From Brevibacillus brevis NBRC 100599 (GTDB lineage: Bacteria > Bacillota > Bacilli > Brevibacillales > Brevibacillaceae): DNA of 64,000 bases. Of the stretch, positions 51,177 to 58,144 are shown one piece after another (positions within the stretch are counted from its first letter, which is position 1; the number at the start of each line of letters is the position of its first letter). A program made the position numbers and the translations under genes. The notes under the pieces were generated by a model. It made no database searches. It saw only the letters and a program-made list of their open reading frames with translations, and was not told where the DNA came from. The DNA lies in contig NC_012491.1 of the NCBI RefSeq assembly GCF_000010165.1, positions 5,642,001 through 5,706,000 of the forward strand, given 5' to 3'.

Positions 51177-51876
51177 TTGCTCCGCCTCCTTTGCCAAAAG
51201 CCTTTTGATTCAGATATCCTTCAAACTTAGGCGAAAACAACGTCTCAGGTCTGAGGTATTTAGACCATTCAGGATTGTTCAGCCATTCAGTCGTCTTGTT
51301 ATCAATAACTCGAATAAAGTCATCTAGGCGGAATCCTTCGTTCCATCGAGCAGTAATAAGCTGCTTTGTTTTTTTACTGGTCGCTCGATAGCTTGTCCCT
51401 GCTTTTTGGTTTAGGTATTCAATGATTTCAGCAAAAGGGACATTATCATTATTATTTAGTAAAGATAAATACTTAGTATTATTAATACTTAGTAGTGTCG
51501 GATTTTCCACATCTGGAAACTCCACATCTGGTTTTTCCACTTCTGGTTTTTCCTGTTGTGGTTTAACCTCTTCTGGCAACTCCTCTTGTGGCGTTTCAAA
51601 AACATGTGTCTCCCATCTGACGATCTTGCCGTTTTCTTTTACAGGGAAGCGATGTAGATAACCCAACCGCTTTAATTCCTTTAGCCCCGTTCTTAGACTG
51701 TCCTCACCATCAGATGCGTGAGTAGCCAACTCCTCTACGAAGAATGTCCAGTCATCGGGCAGCGACAACATATAGGCGATAATGCCTTTTGCCTTCCAGC
51801 TCAAACGATCATCATGCAAGGCTGTTTTGTCCATTACAACGAAATTGTCGTTCTTCCTTACCCTGAAAATGCTCAA
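51109..51876 (-). CDS. Replication initiator/replisome organiser (DnaD-like HTH, conserved phage C-terminal domain)
   Basis: 255 residues. N-terminal winged helix SIFRVRKNDNFVVMDKTALHDDRLSWKAKGIIAYMLSLPDDWTF; a central linker of six pentapeptides (P-x-x-E/V-x), and C-terminal EIIEYLNQKAGTSYRATSKKTKQLITARWNEGFRLDDFIRVIDNKTTEWLNNPEWSKYLRPETLF, the conserved phage C-terminal domain. The linker DNA is a set of 15-bp repeats (see repeat entry), as in phages whose origin sits inside the initiator gene. Confidence 0.9.
   Translation of the reverse strand: MSIFRVRKNDNFVVMDKTALHDDRLSWKAKGIIAYMLSLPDDWTFFVEELATHASDGEDSLRTGLKELKRLGYLHRFPVKENGKIVRWETHVFETPQEELPEEVKPQQEKPEVEKPDVEFPDVENPTLLSINNTKYLSLLNNNDNVPFAEIIEYLNQKAGTSYRATSKKTKQLITARWNEGFRLDDFIRVIDNKTTEWLNNPEWSKYLRPETLFSPKFEGYLNQKAFGKGGGAIGTNSAVLTPSREELYRKAGIK
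51447..51501. other. AT-rich candidate DNA unwinding element
   Basis: Stretch rich in A/T next to the repeats, with direct repeats AATACTTAGTA at 51468-51478 and 51484-51494. The coding strand translates here into an Asn/Leu/Ser-rich segment, an unusual composition that suggests sequence is kept for DNA reasons. Confidence 0.5.
51502..51591. repeat. Six tandem 15-bp repeats inside the initiator gene (iteron-like, candidate origin)
   Basis: Units end in TGG at 51516, 51531, 51546, 51561, 51576 and 51591; the best copies carry TCCACATCTGG. They encode six pentapeptides starting with Pro. Phages lambda and many lactococcal phages place initiator-binding iterons at the same spot. Confidence 0.7.
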
Positions 51877-52118
51877 ATCGCGGTGGCCCCCTCTTGTTGC
51901 GGTTGTTGATAAAACTTTAAGAACAGTTCATATGCTGCTATTGGACCGACTTTCTTGTTTACATCGCTAATCATCCGTAATTGATCGATGTGAATTTTGT
52001 CTTCTATAACAGCCTCGGTAATTATTTTGATTGCGCGTGCAGATGGATCACCGTCTGCAGCTCTACGGCAGATGTCTGCATATCGTTCACATAGGCTAAG
52101 CGCTGTTGTCTTACTCAT
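51873..52118 (-). CDS. Hypothetical early protein
   Basis: 81 residues, MSKTTALSLCERYADICRRAADGDPSARAIKIITEAVIEDK, all helical. Coupled by 4-bp overlap to both neighbours in the early operon. Function unknown. Confidence 0.65.
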   Translation of the reverse strand: MSKTTALSLCERYADICRRAADGDPSARAIKIITEAVIEDKIHIDQLRMISDVNKKVGPIAAYELFLKFYQQPQQEGATAI

Positions 52119-52396
52119 GCAGATCGCCCGCTTTCTACAGTTTCAGGAGATACCTTCCTGATACGTGCGCGTACTGCTCGATGCATGATACCAAGCAAAT
52201 CGTCCTGCAAGTATTCGTCACCCATCTTTTCATCCAGCTTTCTGAGAATCTTAATGGATGTTCTACTGAACACAGCTTCGAACAAATCTTCTGGAGTGGT
52301 GTAGTCCCGCAACCTCAAACCCAGCTTTTCGCACACTTCATCCATCAAGCCGAGTAGCTTAATGGCGTCAACCGACACATTGCTCGGATTATGCAT
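52115..52396 (-). CDS. Hypothetical early protein
   Basis: 93 residues from ATG 52396 (MHNPSNVSVDAIKLLGLMDE; SD AAGGAG). Helical, basic C-terminus (RARIRKVSPETVESGRSA). Function unknown. Confidence 0.62.
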   Translation of the reverse strand: MHNPSNVSVDAIKLLGLMDEVCEKLGLRLRDYTTPEDLFEAVFSRTSIKILRKLDEKMGDEYLQDDLLGIMHRAVRARIRKVSPETVESGRSA

Positions 52397-52673
52397 AAAG
52401 CTCCACTCCTTTTCCTTGTTCTTGGCGAAGAAGATCACGCTGTTTGATAGCTATATTTTTGAGCATAGGCACTAGATCACTATTGCTTGACCCTTGAGGA
52501 GCAGAAACAATGTATTCCTCTAATTCAGCCAGCGTCATGCACGACACAACTTCTTCCCACCACTCTATGATTGAAAAACCTTTGTCTGGCTTAATAAACT
52601 GGACAATATCCACTCCAACCCCTTTTGACAATTCGAGGATCGTCGTAGCTGCCTCTTGAAATATCGTTTCCAC
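52389..52673 (-). CDS. Hypothetical early protein
   Basis: 94 residues from GTG 52673 (SD GGGAGGG; METIFQEAATTILELSKGVG). Overlaps the next gene by 8 bp. No domain recognised. Confidence 0.6.
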   Translation of the reverse strand: METIFQEAATTILELSKGVGVDIVQFIKPDKGFSIIEWWEEVVSCMTLAELEEYIVSAPQGSSNSDLVPMLKNIAIKQRDLLRQEQGKGVELYA

Positions 52674-52694
52674 CCTATACCCTCCCTTTTTGTG

Positions 52695-52823
52695 GGAGGA
52701 CAAACTTTTATGTATACATATTTGCAACATTCGCTATAATAATTAATAGCGAGGCTTGTCCTCCGTTGATACGGTTGTCATTTCCTTGGTCCGCCAAGAC
52801 AATTTTGGAAATGACTGTTTTAC
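52695..52823. promoter_or_regulatory. Cluster of nested inverted repeats in the early operon
   Basis: GGAGGACAA (52695-52703) pairs with TTGTCCTCC (52756-52764); inside it CGCTAT (52732-52737) pairs with ATAGCG (52746-52751), and ATGTATACAT is a palindrome. Next to it GTCATTTCC / GGAAATGAC arms enclose CTTGG-CGGA-CCAAG at about 52778-52820. Could be a leader attenuator, an operator set or a recognition site; no ORF lies in this 146-bp gap. Confidence 0.45.
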
Positions 52824-53071
52824 CCCATCTGCTCATAGCAGGTGGGCTTTTCTTTTTTTGCCAAACGGCCGAGGATTTTGGCTGCTTGTTCGGACTCCCG
52901 AGCTTTTTTTATTTCCGTTACTTTTTCAGCAGTAATTCGCATTTTGAGAGCTACCATAATCATCCCCTGCTGGTCATAGCGTCTAGCTGTTTCCTCAAGA
53001 GCAGATACGATCATCGAAAGCTGCTCCTCATCCACCCCATCCAGCGTTTCCTTGACATTCTCATGTCTCAT
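52820..53071 (-). CDS. Hypothetical early protein
   Basis: 83 residues, MRHENVKETLDGVDEEQLSMIVSALEETARRYDQ, coiled-coil-like with a basic end (LGRLAKKEKPTCYEQMG). Function unknown. Confidence 0.6.
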   Translation of the reverse strand: MRHENVKETLDGVDEEQLSMIVSALEETARRYDQQGMIMVALKMRITAEKVTEIKKARESEQAAKILGRLAKKEKPTCYEQMG

Positions 53072-53107
53072 CCGTTATTTAGCCTCCTTTCGAATTCATG
53101 CGGGTTC

Positions 53108-53350
53108 TTAAGTGTTTGCTATTGCCGCTTGCCTTTGTGCAAGCAGTTCGGATTCTGAACCGAAATGGATATGATTCCAAGAAATGAACCCATACAAGAT
53201 TAAGAGTTTATCAACCAATTCATACTCTGCTCTCCCGCTATCAATTTCCCAACGTTTAAGAGTACGAACGGGAATTCCGGTTTTCTCTGATACTTCTTTC
53301 AGCTCCATTCGGCAGTTCAAGCGGGCTTCGCGTAGAGTTATCCGGTACAT
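53108..53350 (-). CDS. Phage XRE-family transcriptional regulator, first early gene
   Basis: 80 residues from ATG 53350 (SD GGGGAGG). MYRITLREARLNCRMELKEVSEKTGIPVRTLKRWEIDSGRAEYELVDKLLILYG contains a full HTH_3. Probably an early activator or second Cro-like factor. A longer frame to 53473 would run into the group I intron on the other strand and is rejected. Confidence 0.82.
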   Translation of the reverse strand: MYRITLREARLNCRMELKEVSEKTGIPVRTLKRWEIDSGRAEYELVDKLLILYGFISWNHIHFGSESELLAQRQAAIANT

Positions 53351-53446
53351 GCCTTTGCTAACCTCCCCTCGAAATTCCATATTGACTGGCAGGACTTTCC
53401 TCCTACGCTGTCGAAATTCACAGAAACTCGTTACGGAAATTGCCCT

Positions 53447-53693
53447 GCTATGAAGAAATTTGTAGCTTTGCATCGGGTGAATTCATGGAAAACCTAAGTC
53501 TTATCAAGGATATGGCAACCATGAGCCAAGCCGAAGGAAGTCGATAAAAGTACTTCGGAAGGTGCAACGCATAGATGGTGAGGACGACTACCAATAAACC
53601 ATCCACGAGCGCCCGACACCCTGAACCAGAGGGTGATGAGATATGCTGAACTGCAAGGAAACTTGCAGAAGTGAGGGATAAAAAGCCCACACG
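53447..53693 (+). ncRNA. Group I self-splicing intron (core P2 to 3' splice site)
   Basis: Conserved-core elements read on the + strand: P2 GCTATGAA-GAAA-TTTGTAGC (53447-53466); P3 TCGGGTG (53473-53479) with CGCCCGA (53610-53616); P4 TTCATGG (53482-53488) with CCATGAG (53519-53525) and the Q-like GAGCCAAGCC; P6 CCGAAG (53531-53536)/CTTCGG (53553-53558); R-like GGTGCAACGCATAG; P7 GCATA (53569-53573) with TATGC (53642-53646) in the S-like GAGATATGC; P7.1-like GATGGT/ACCATC (53574-53603); P8 ACCCT/AGGGT (53618-53634); P9 CTGCAAG-GAAA-CTTGCAG (53651-53668). The segment from GAGCCAAGCCGAAG to CGGAAGGTGCA matches what is known from the Anabaena tRNA-Leu intron. Terminal G is 53693. The 5' splice site lies upstream of 53447 (P1 not resolved). 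Extra stem after P7 suggests a group IA type. No homing endonuclease is inside. Confidence 0.88.
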
Positions 53694-53998
53694 TTAACAA
53701 ATCGATTAAGGAACTTGCTGAGGATTCGATTGTTGTTGGCACCCTTTCCACCCCATTCGGAGATACGCCTACACTTGGTTCACTCGCCATAGAGGAATTC
53801 AAGTCAGTCAACAGAATCGCTGACGATCTCACACTTGGAGGTGCTGCCACAGCATTTATGAATGAACTCAAGACATTTGGTAATCCATCCGTAACGAGTT
53901 CCCTCTCTCATCACCCTTTGGTACAGGATGTCCTTCCGATCTTATCTTTCAAGATGAACAACCAGTTTAGCTCCAATCATGTAAACGACTTTAATTAA
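53694..53998 (+). CDS. 3' exon of a gene interrupted by the group I intron (partial, unidentified)
   Basis: After the intron end (53693) a + strand frame is open for about 100 codons: NKSIKELAEDSIVVGTLSTP, then LGSLAIEEFKSVNRIADDL and NELKTFGNPSVTSSLSHHPL, to TAA at 53996-53998. The opposite strand shows the Ser/Ala-rich pseudo-frame typical of an antisense shadow. The exon begins with the last two bases of a codon. I cannot find a matching 5' exon: sequence left of the intron overlaps the minus-strand early gene start. The protein is not recognised. Confidence 0.5.
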
Positions 53999-54006
53999 TG
54001 TTCTCT

Positions 54007-54192
54007 TCACTTCTTTAGAAAAAAAGTAGTTACCAATCGACCGTTTCGTCGTTCCGTCTTTTGATTTAATCGATCAACATTTCCCCTCGGCCCCCAGGCA
54101 CCAGACTTGTTTAGCAATTCGGACAACCCAACTGGTGCGTCTACCTCAAACCCATCAATTATTAGCTTTGTAAGCTTAAACTGTGGCACCAT
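54007..54192 (-). CDS. Small early protein next to Cro-like gene
   Basis: 61 residues, MVPQFKLTKLIIDGFEVDAP, basic C-terminus RRNGRLVTTFFLKK. Overlaps the Cro-like gene by 17 bp. Function unknown. Confidence 0.55.
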   Translation of the reverse strand: MVPQFKLTKLIIDGFEVDAPVGLSELLNKSGAWGPRGNVDRLNQKTERRNGRLVTTFFLKK

Positions 54193-54394
54193 CGGCTTTG
54201 TCCTCTTCCCTCTCGATTACTATTTCGAACCCAAGTGCACCACAAACTTTGTTAATGCTTTCTTCATTCCACCGACGCTTACCTGAAAGCAGATCGTAAA
54301 TGTATTGATTGCTATATCCCGTAGCCCGTGCCAGCTCCGTTTTTTTCATGTTGGTTTTTTCTAATGCGTTTAAAACAACTTTTGTAAAATTCAA
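54176..54394 (-). CDS. Cro-like XRE regulator
   Basis: 72 residues from TTG 54394 (SD AAGGAGGTGA). NALEKTNMKKTELARATGYSNQYIYDLLSGKRRWNEESINKVCGALGFEIVIE is a compact XRE HTH. Divergent from the CI-like gene over a shared operator region. Confidence 0.82.
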   Translation of the reverse strand: MNFTKVVLNALEKTNMKKTELARATGYSNQYIYDLLSGKRRWNEESINKVCGALGFEIVIEREEDKADGATV

Positions 54395-54423
54395 GTTGCG
54401 TTCACCTCCTTGATCACATTATC

Positions 54424-54593
54424 AAGCTATTAGCTTTATTTAACAATGCGTAAAATCAAGCAAAACGCGTGATTATTGCCGATAATCTCACTAAATTACG
54501 CAAAAAGCTTTATTTTGCTTAATTTTACAGCTATTTGCGTGTTGTATTTTATCAAGCTGAATGATAACCTTGTTACAGCAAATAGCTTTATTT
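54424..54593. promoter_or_regulatory. Operator region between CI-like and Cro-like genes
   Basis: Repeated elements: AAGCTATTAGCTTTATTT (54424-54441), AAAAGCTTTATTTTGC (54503-54518), ACAGCTATTTGC (54527-54538, inverted) and AGCAAATAGCTTTATTT (54577-54593). The common unit GCAAATAGCTTTATTT or its parts occurs four times in both orientations, the pattern of multiple operators for CI/Cro. Confidence 0.7.
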
Positions 54594-54603
54594 GGGAGGA
54601 AAT

Positions 54604-54984
54604 ATGAGTACTCATAATAGGATTAGAGAGATAAGAAAGTCGTTAAAAATGTCTGGGCCAGAAGTCGCTGCAAAGCTAGGTATATCAACGCAATACCTGT
54701 ATGACATTGAGCGAAATAAACGAGGGCTTAATGCGGAGATAGCTGGGAAACTATCTGATATTTTCAAGGTAACTACTGATTACCTTCTTTGTAAAACAGA
54801 CGAAAATTTGTATGAGCATAAAAGCAAAAGCCCCGACTCACATGAAGAATCGGAGTTAGCCGAGATACCAATTGAGAAATTGAACAGCTTCAAGCTCTCA
54901 TACAAAGGGACTGTTTTATCTAAAGAGGAGTCCGAAGACTTGATCAAGCTTATGGAGATGACTTTAAAACGCTGGAAGTCCTAA
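54604..54984 (+). CDS. CI-like XRE repressor
   Basis: 126 residues from ATG 54604 (SD GGGAGG). STHNRIREIRKSLKMSGPEVAAKLGISTQYLYDIERNKRGLNAEIAGKLSDIFKVTTDYLL is the HTH_3 domain; the C-terminal half is acidic and helical with no S24 peptidase domain, so induction should not involve RecA-driven self-cleavage. Probable lysogenic repressor. Confidence 0.85.
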   Translation: MSTHNRIREIRKSLKMSGPEVAAKLGISTQYLYDIERNKRGLNAEIAGKLSDIFKVTTDYLLCKTDENLYEHKSKSPDSHEESELAEIPIEKLNSFKLSYKGTVLSKEESEDLIKLMEMTLKRWKS

Positions 54985-55093
54985 CGCCTTCAAGATAGCT
55001 CCCTAACTCCCCCGTATCCACACCCATAAGGTCTAGGTATTCTAGCAATTTTTCTAAATCCACGGTTTGTTCATCTAACAAAAATCTTTGCAT
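54950..55093 (-). CDS. 47-residue protein between repressor and integrase, next to a LexA box
   Basis: ATG 55093 after SD AGGGAGGAG; MQRFLLDEQTVDLEKLLEYL, DLMGVDTGELGSYLEGVRTS. Acidic, helical. It is convergent with the repressor and overlaps its last 35 bp. Upstream, 30 bp away, is a LexA/DinR box. Candidate antirepressor or recombination directionality factor; unproven. Confidence 0.55.
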   Translation of the reverse strand: MQRFLLDEQTVDLEKLLEYLDLMGVDTGELGSYLEGVRTSSVLKSSP

Positions 55094-55122
55094 GTGCTTG
55101 TACTCCTCCCTGGCTGTTTTAG

Positions 55123-55136
55123 CGAACAAACGTTCT
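55123..55136. promoter_or_regulatory. LexA (DinR) SOS box
   Basis: CGAAC-AAAC-GTTCT matches the Bacillus DinR consensus CGAAC-N4-GTTCG in 9 of 10 specified bases. It lies upstream of the 47-residue gene (minus strand) and upstream of the integrase promoter region (TATAAT at 55167-55172, + strand). Confidence 0.65.
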
Positions 55137-55226
55137 AGTTGTTGTTATTTTAGTACAAGCTTTATGTATAATGTTGTCGAATTGTGTCGAAAGTAAAAAA
55201 ATCTTGTACTTAATGGAGGGAACGGC

Positions 55227-56570
55227 ATGAAAGTTGCCATATATCTACGGGTCAGCACCCAGGAGCAGGTAGACAATTACTCTATCGAGGCACAACGTGA
55301 ACGGTTGGAGGCTTTCTGTAAAGCAAAAGGCTGGACGGTGTACGATGTCTACGTAGACGCTGGATTTACTGGCTCAAATACCGATAGACCGGGTTTACAG
55401 CGCCTACTAATGGAGCTAGATAAGGTGGATGTGGTTGCCGTATATAAACTGGACAGGCTATCCCGATCCCAACGTGACACGTTGACACTAATTGAGGATC
55501 ACTTCTTGAAAAACAAAGTCGATTTCGTATCACTAACCGAGGCACTCGACACCTCAACACCTTTTGGTAAAGCTATGATCGGCATTTTAGCTGTGTTTGC
55601 TCAACTGGAGCGCGAAACAATTGCGGAGCGAATGAGACTGGGACATATTAAACGTGCAGAAGAAGGACTACGAGGAATGGGAGGGGACTACGACCCTGCT
55701 GGGTATAAAAGACAGGATGGGCGTCTTGTACTCGTGCCAGAAGAGGCTCAGCACATCCAGGAAGCCTTTAATCTTTACGAGCAGTATCTTTCCATTACCA
55801 AAGTTCAAAAACGCCTTAAAGAGCTTAATTATCCAGTCTGGCGGTTCCGCAGATATCGAGACATTCTATCTAATAAGCTCTATTGCGGGTATGTCCAATT
55901 TGCGGACAAACACTATAAAGGTCAACACGAATCGATCATAACAGAAGAACAATTTGACCGTGTACAAATACTCCTATCACGGCACAAAGGACGCAACGCT
56001 TTTAAAGCAAAAGAAGCACTACTAACCGGACTTGCCGTTTGTGGAGAGTGTGGCGAGTCTTACGTGTCTTACCATTGCCGCGCCAAGGGCAAGCACTATC
56101 GCTATTACACATGTCGCGCAAGACGCTTTCCCTCAGAATACCCAGAGAAATGCCATAACAAAAATTGGCGCTCAGAAGCAATAGAGAAATTTATACAAGA
56201 TGCCCTTTATACGATCGCAGATGAAAAGGAAACATCCGAACGTGAATTTGTTGCAATTGATTATGGGACGCAATTGAAGAAGATTGACCAAAAACTTGAG
56301 CGGCTAGTTGACCTATATGCTGACGGAAGCATAGAAAAAAGTGTATTAGACAAACAAGTCACTAAACTGAACAACGAAAAGCGTGATATCGCAGAACAAC
56401 AGGCCGCACAGACGGAACGAGCTGCACGGAGCGTTAATCGCAAGCAACTGCAAGATTACGCAATTGTTCTTGAATCGGCTGCTTTCCCTGATCGGCAGGC
56501 CATCGTTCAAAAACTAATTCGCCGTCTTGCAATCCATAAAGACAGGTTGGAGATTGAGTGGAATTTTTAG
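55227..56570 (+). CDS. int: Large serine recombinase, prophage integrase
   Basis: 447 residues from ATG 55227 (SD GGAGGG). Resolvase domain: IYLRVSTQEQVDNYSIEAQ (nucleophile Ser10), YKLDRLSRSQRDTLTLIE, AVFAQLERETIAERMRLG. Recombinase domain GYKRQDGRL...KLYCGYVQF; zinc ribbon GLAVCGECGESYVSYHC and YRYYTCRAR; coiled coil near 350-415. It inserts the phage into comFA. The TAG stop lies within the attP arm at 56565-56577, so the gene abuts its own site. Confidence 0.95.
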   Translation: MKVAIYLRVSTQEQVDNYSIEAQRERLEAFCKAKGWTVYDVYVDAGFTGSNTDRPGLQRLLMELDKVDVVAVYKLDRLSRSQRDTLTLIEDHFLKNKVDFVSLTEALDTSTPFGKAMIGILAVFAQLERETIAERMRLGHIKRAEEGLRGMGGDYDPAGYKRQDGRLVLVPEEAQHIQEAFNLYEQYLSITKVQKRLKELNYPVWRFRRYRDILSNKLYCGYVQFADKHYKGQHESIITEEQFDRVQILLSRHKGRNAFKAKEALLTGLAVCGECGESYVSYHCRAKGKHYRYYTCRARRFPSEYPEKCHNKNWRSEAIEKFIQDALYTIADEKETSEREFVAIDYGTQLKKIDQKLERLVDLYADGSIEKSVLDKQVTKLNNEKRDIAEQQAAQTERAARSVNRKQLQDYAIVLESAAFPDRQAIVQKLIRRLAIHKDRLEIEWNF

Positions 56571-56593
56571 TATTCATAACGGGCTATTCAAAC
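56565..56593. other. attR: right prophage junction with half of the attP dyad
   Basis: TTTTAGTATTCAT (56565-56577), 11 bases, then the shared CAAAC (56589-56593) that begins host comFA. Rejoined with attL this forms a 50-bp site symmetric about the CA of CAAAC, matching serine-integrase attP size. Confidence 0.88.
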
Positions 56594-57559
56594 TGCCCAA
56601 ATCAAATATTCCGACAGCCCTGGTCTCGGATTCGCTACAAAGCAACGCGCTCGCTCAGCTGCCCGTGATTGATCGACCGAATACTTCCCCGCCCACTCCA
56701 ATCTCGCCACGTTCTGCAAATGTTCTGCGCCACGGAAAAGGTATGAACCTACATCCATTAAAAAATACGGTGTGCAACACTTACTCCTGCCCATCCCTAA
56801 GCAAGCTGTGCAATAAGCGCAACCTTGCTCACACGTATGACAGTAAGTAAACTCCACCTTCGCTCCAGCACTTCCGCAGCGTTCACATACCAACTCCAGC
56901 CTATTGCGCCGCCATCCTTTTGTGACCGAAAAACGAATGCCAGGTCTCCACTCCGCTTTGTTTGCAAGCACGAATGAATGCAAAATGGCGGACAAATCAT
57001 GCACCTCCACCCCTCGCTTTTTCAGCAAGGACTCCACTTCATCCCATAGGAGAGCACGACCATCCAAAATCTCGCTTAAAACAGCTTCTTGTGAATTCTC
57101 GTTCGATGAGCTCCTTCGAAGAAGCTCGCGACCACTCGAATAGCTCAACCGAGCATCCAGCAATTCCCCCGATTCTTTGCCACCTTGATATGGAACTTCC
57201 ACACTCTCCTCAACTGACTCCCAAGAAAACCACCCGTGCTTTCGGCGGTCCTGTACACTTATTACTTCCCGCCCATATAAGCTACTTGCTTCGCGCACAC
57301 CACTTACCGCTATCGCCCTCAACTCTTTTACATATCTATCAGTCAGTACCCGTTTGTCTTGATCCATCAAATACCCATTTACCTTCGCACGCAAGGAAAA
57401 AGCCAGAGCAAGCGAAGACGTCTTCCCAATGACATGCAGGACACATCCTTCTCTTTCCTGCCAAAAAGAACGATCTACAGAAAAGCTGGGCGTAACATAA
57501 GTCTGCACCTGTGGTATTGATCCGCCGCAAGCTTTGATATAAAGCAAATACTCACGCAT
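56591..57559 (-). pseudogene. comFA: comFA 5' portion (N-terminal zinc-binding region), truncated by the prophage
   Basis: 323 residues from ATG 57559 (SD GGAGGAG). The region up to ~205 is an N-terminal extension not found in the 463-residue B. subtilis protein. Residues about 225-270 contain the ComFA zinc cysteines (CERCGSAG, YCHTCEQGCAYCTACLG), and the end YLIWAV runs to the integration point, where the phage supplies TGA within the first codon. Confidence 0.92.
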
Positions 57560-57656
57560 ACGCTCACTCCTCCGCCCTCTAGCTCTTAGTGTGCAAAAAG
57601 ACAGACTGGTCCAGCAAATAAATTTCGGAATCAGAATCAGGGCCTAGAAAAATAAA

Positions 57657-57683
57657 AAAGCTGCCGATCTATTGTCGACAGCT
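57657..57683 (-). terminator. Terminator after the small membrane protein gene
   Basis: AGCTGCCGA (57659-57667) and TCGACAGCT (57675-57683) with one mismatch, followed on the minus strand by TTTTTTATTTTT. Separates degU-side genes from comFA. Confidence 0.78.
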
Positions 57684-57708
57684 CGTAATATTTACGCTCA
57701 CCAAATTT

Positions 57709-58083
57709 TTATGCTCCCTCTTTATTCTCCCGCAGATCAATGACGATGGTTCCAGCCGCCATCTCCTCTTGTACGTCACCCAAACAATAGCCGTACGGAT
57801 AGCGTATCAAGACGGCTGCCATCTGTTTCGTATCATCGTCAGACCCATCATCTATCAAGGTAATTCGGATCGGTCTGCCACTCCAATACGAGCGAAACAG
57901 CAGACTCCTCACTACACGTTCCAGCACCTGTTCCGAATTGCGCACCAGCAACCGATAATGCTCATGCGGGAGCTCGCTCGCGGTATCCGTCCGATTGGTC
58001 AAGTGCTCCGCGATCATTACCAACAAAGAGGAGCAGCCAAATGCTGCCAAAAGCCATACAATCAGCTCTTCCATCACGGTCAT
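57709..58083 (-). CDS. Small membrane-anchored protein, unknown
   Basis: 124 residues. MTVMEELIVWLLAAFGCSSLLVMIAEHL is an N-terminal membrane segment, then a soluble part with IRITLIDDGSDDDT, resembling the nucleotide-binding loop of GT2 enzymes but far too short. It follows degU by about 60 bp. Confidence 0.62.
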   Translation of the reverse strand: MTVMEELIVWLLAAFGCSSLLVMIAEHLTNRTDTASELPHEHYRLLVRNSEQVLERVVRSLLFRSYWSGRPIRITLIDDGSDDDTKQMAAVLIRYPYGYCLGDVQEEMAAGTIVIDLRENKEGA

Positions 58084-58144
58084 ACCTCCTCCTATATCAA
58101 GGTATGCCGCACGGCTTGAACAGAGTGCAAATCGGAAGCGCTTC

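Noticed and set aside
51502..51591. CRISPR array
   Set aside because: 15-bp units without spacers, in frame with the initiator protein; no cas genes. No CRISPR seen elsewhere in the window.
53480..53693. IscB/TnpB omega-RNA (HEARO-like) explanation for the structured RNA
   Set aside because: No IscB/TnpB/HNH ORF follows it, and the Q/R/S order with P3, P4 and P7 pairings fits a group I intron much better.
53494..53871. Minus-strand ORF across the intron and exon
   Set aside because: Runs antisense through structured intron RNA and the 3' exon; Ser/Ala-rich shadow composition and no SD.
16873..56593. Long direct repeat at prophage ends (tyrosine-integrase style att)
   Set aside because: Only 5 bp (CAAAC) are shared; the integrase is a large serine recombinase, which uses a 2-bp crossover.
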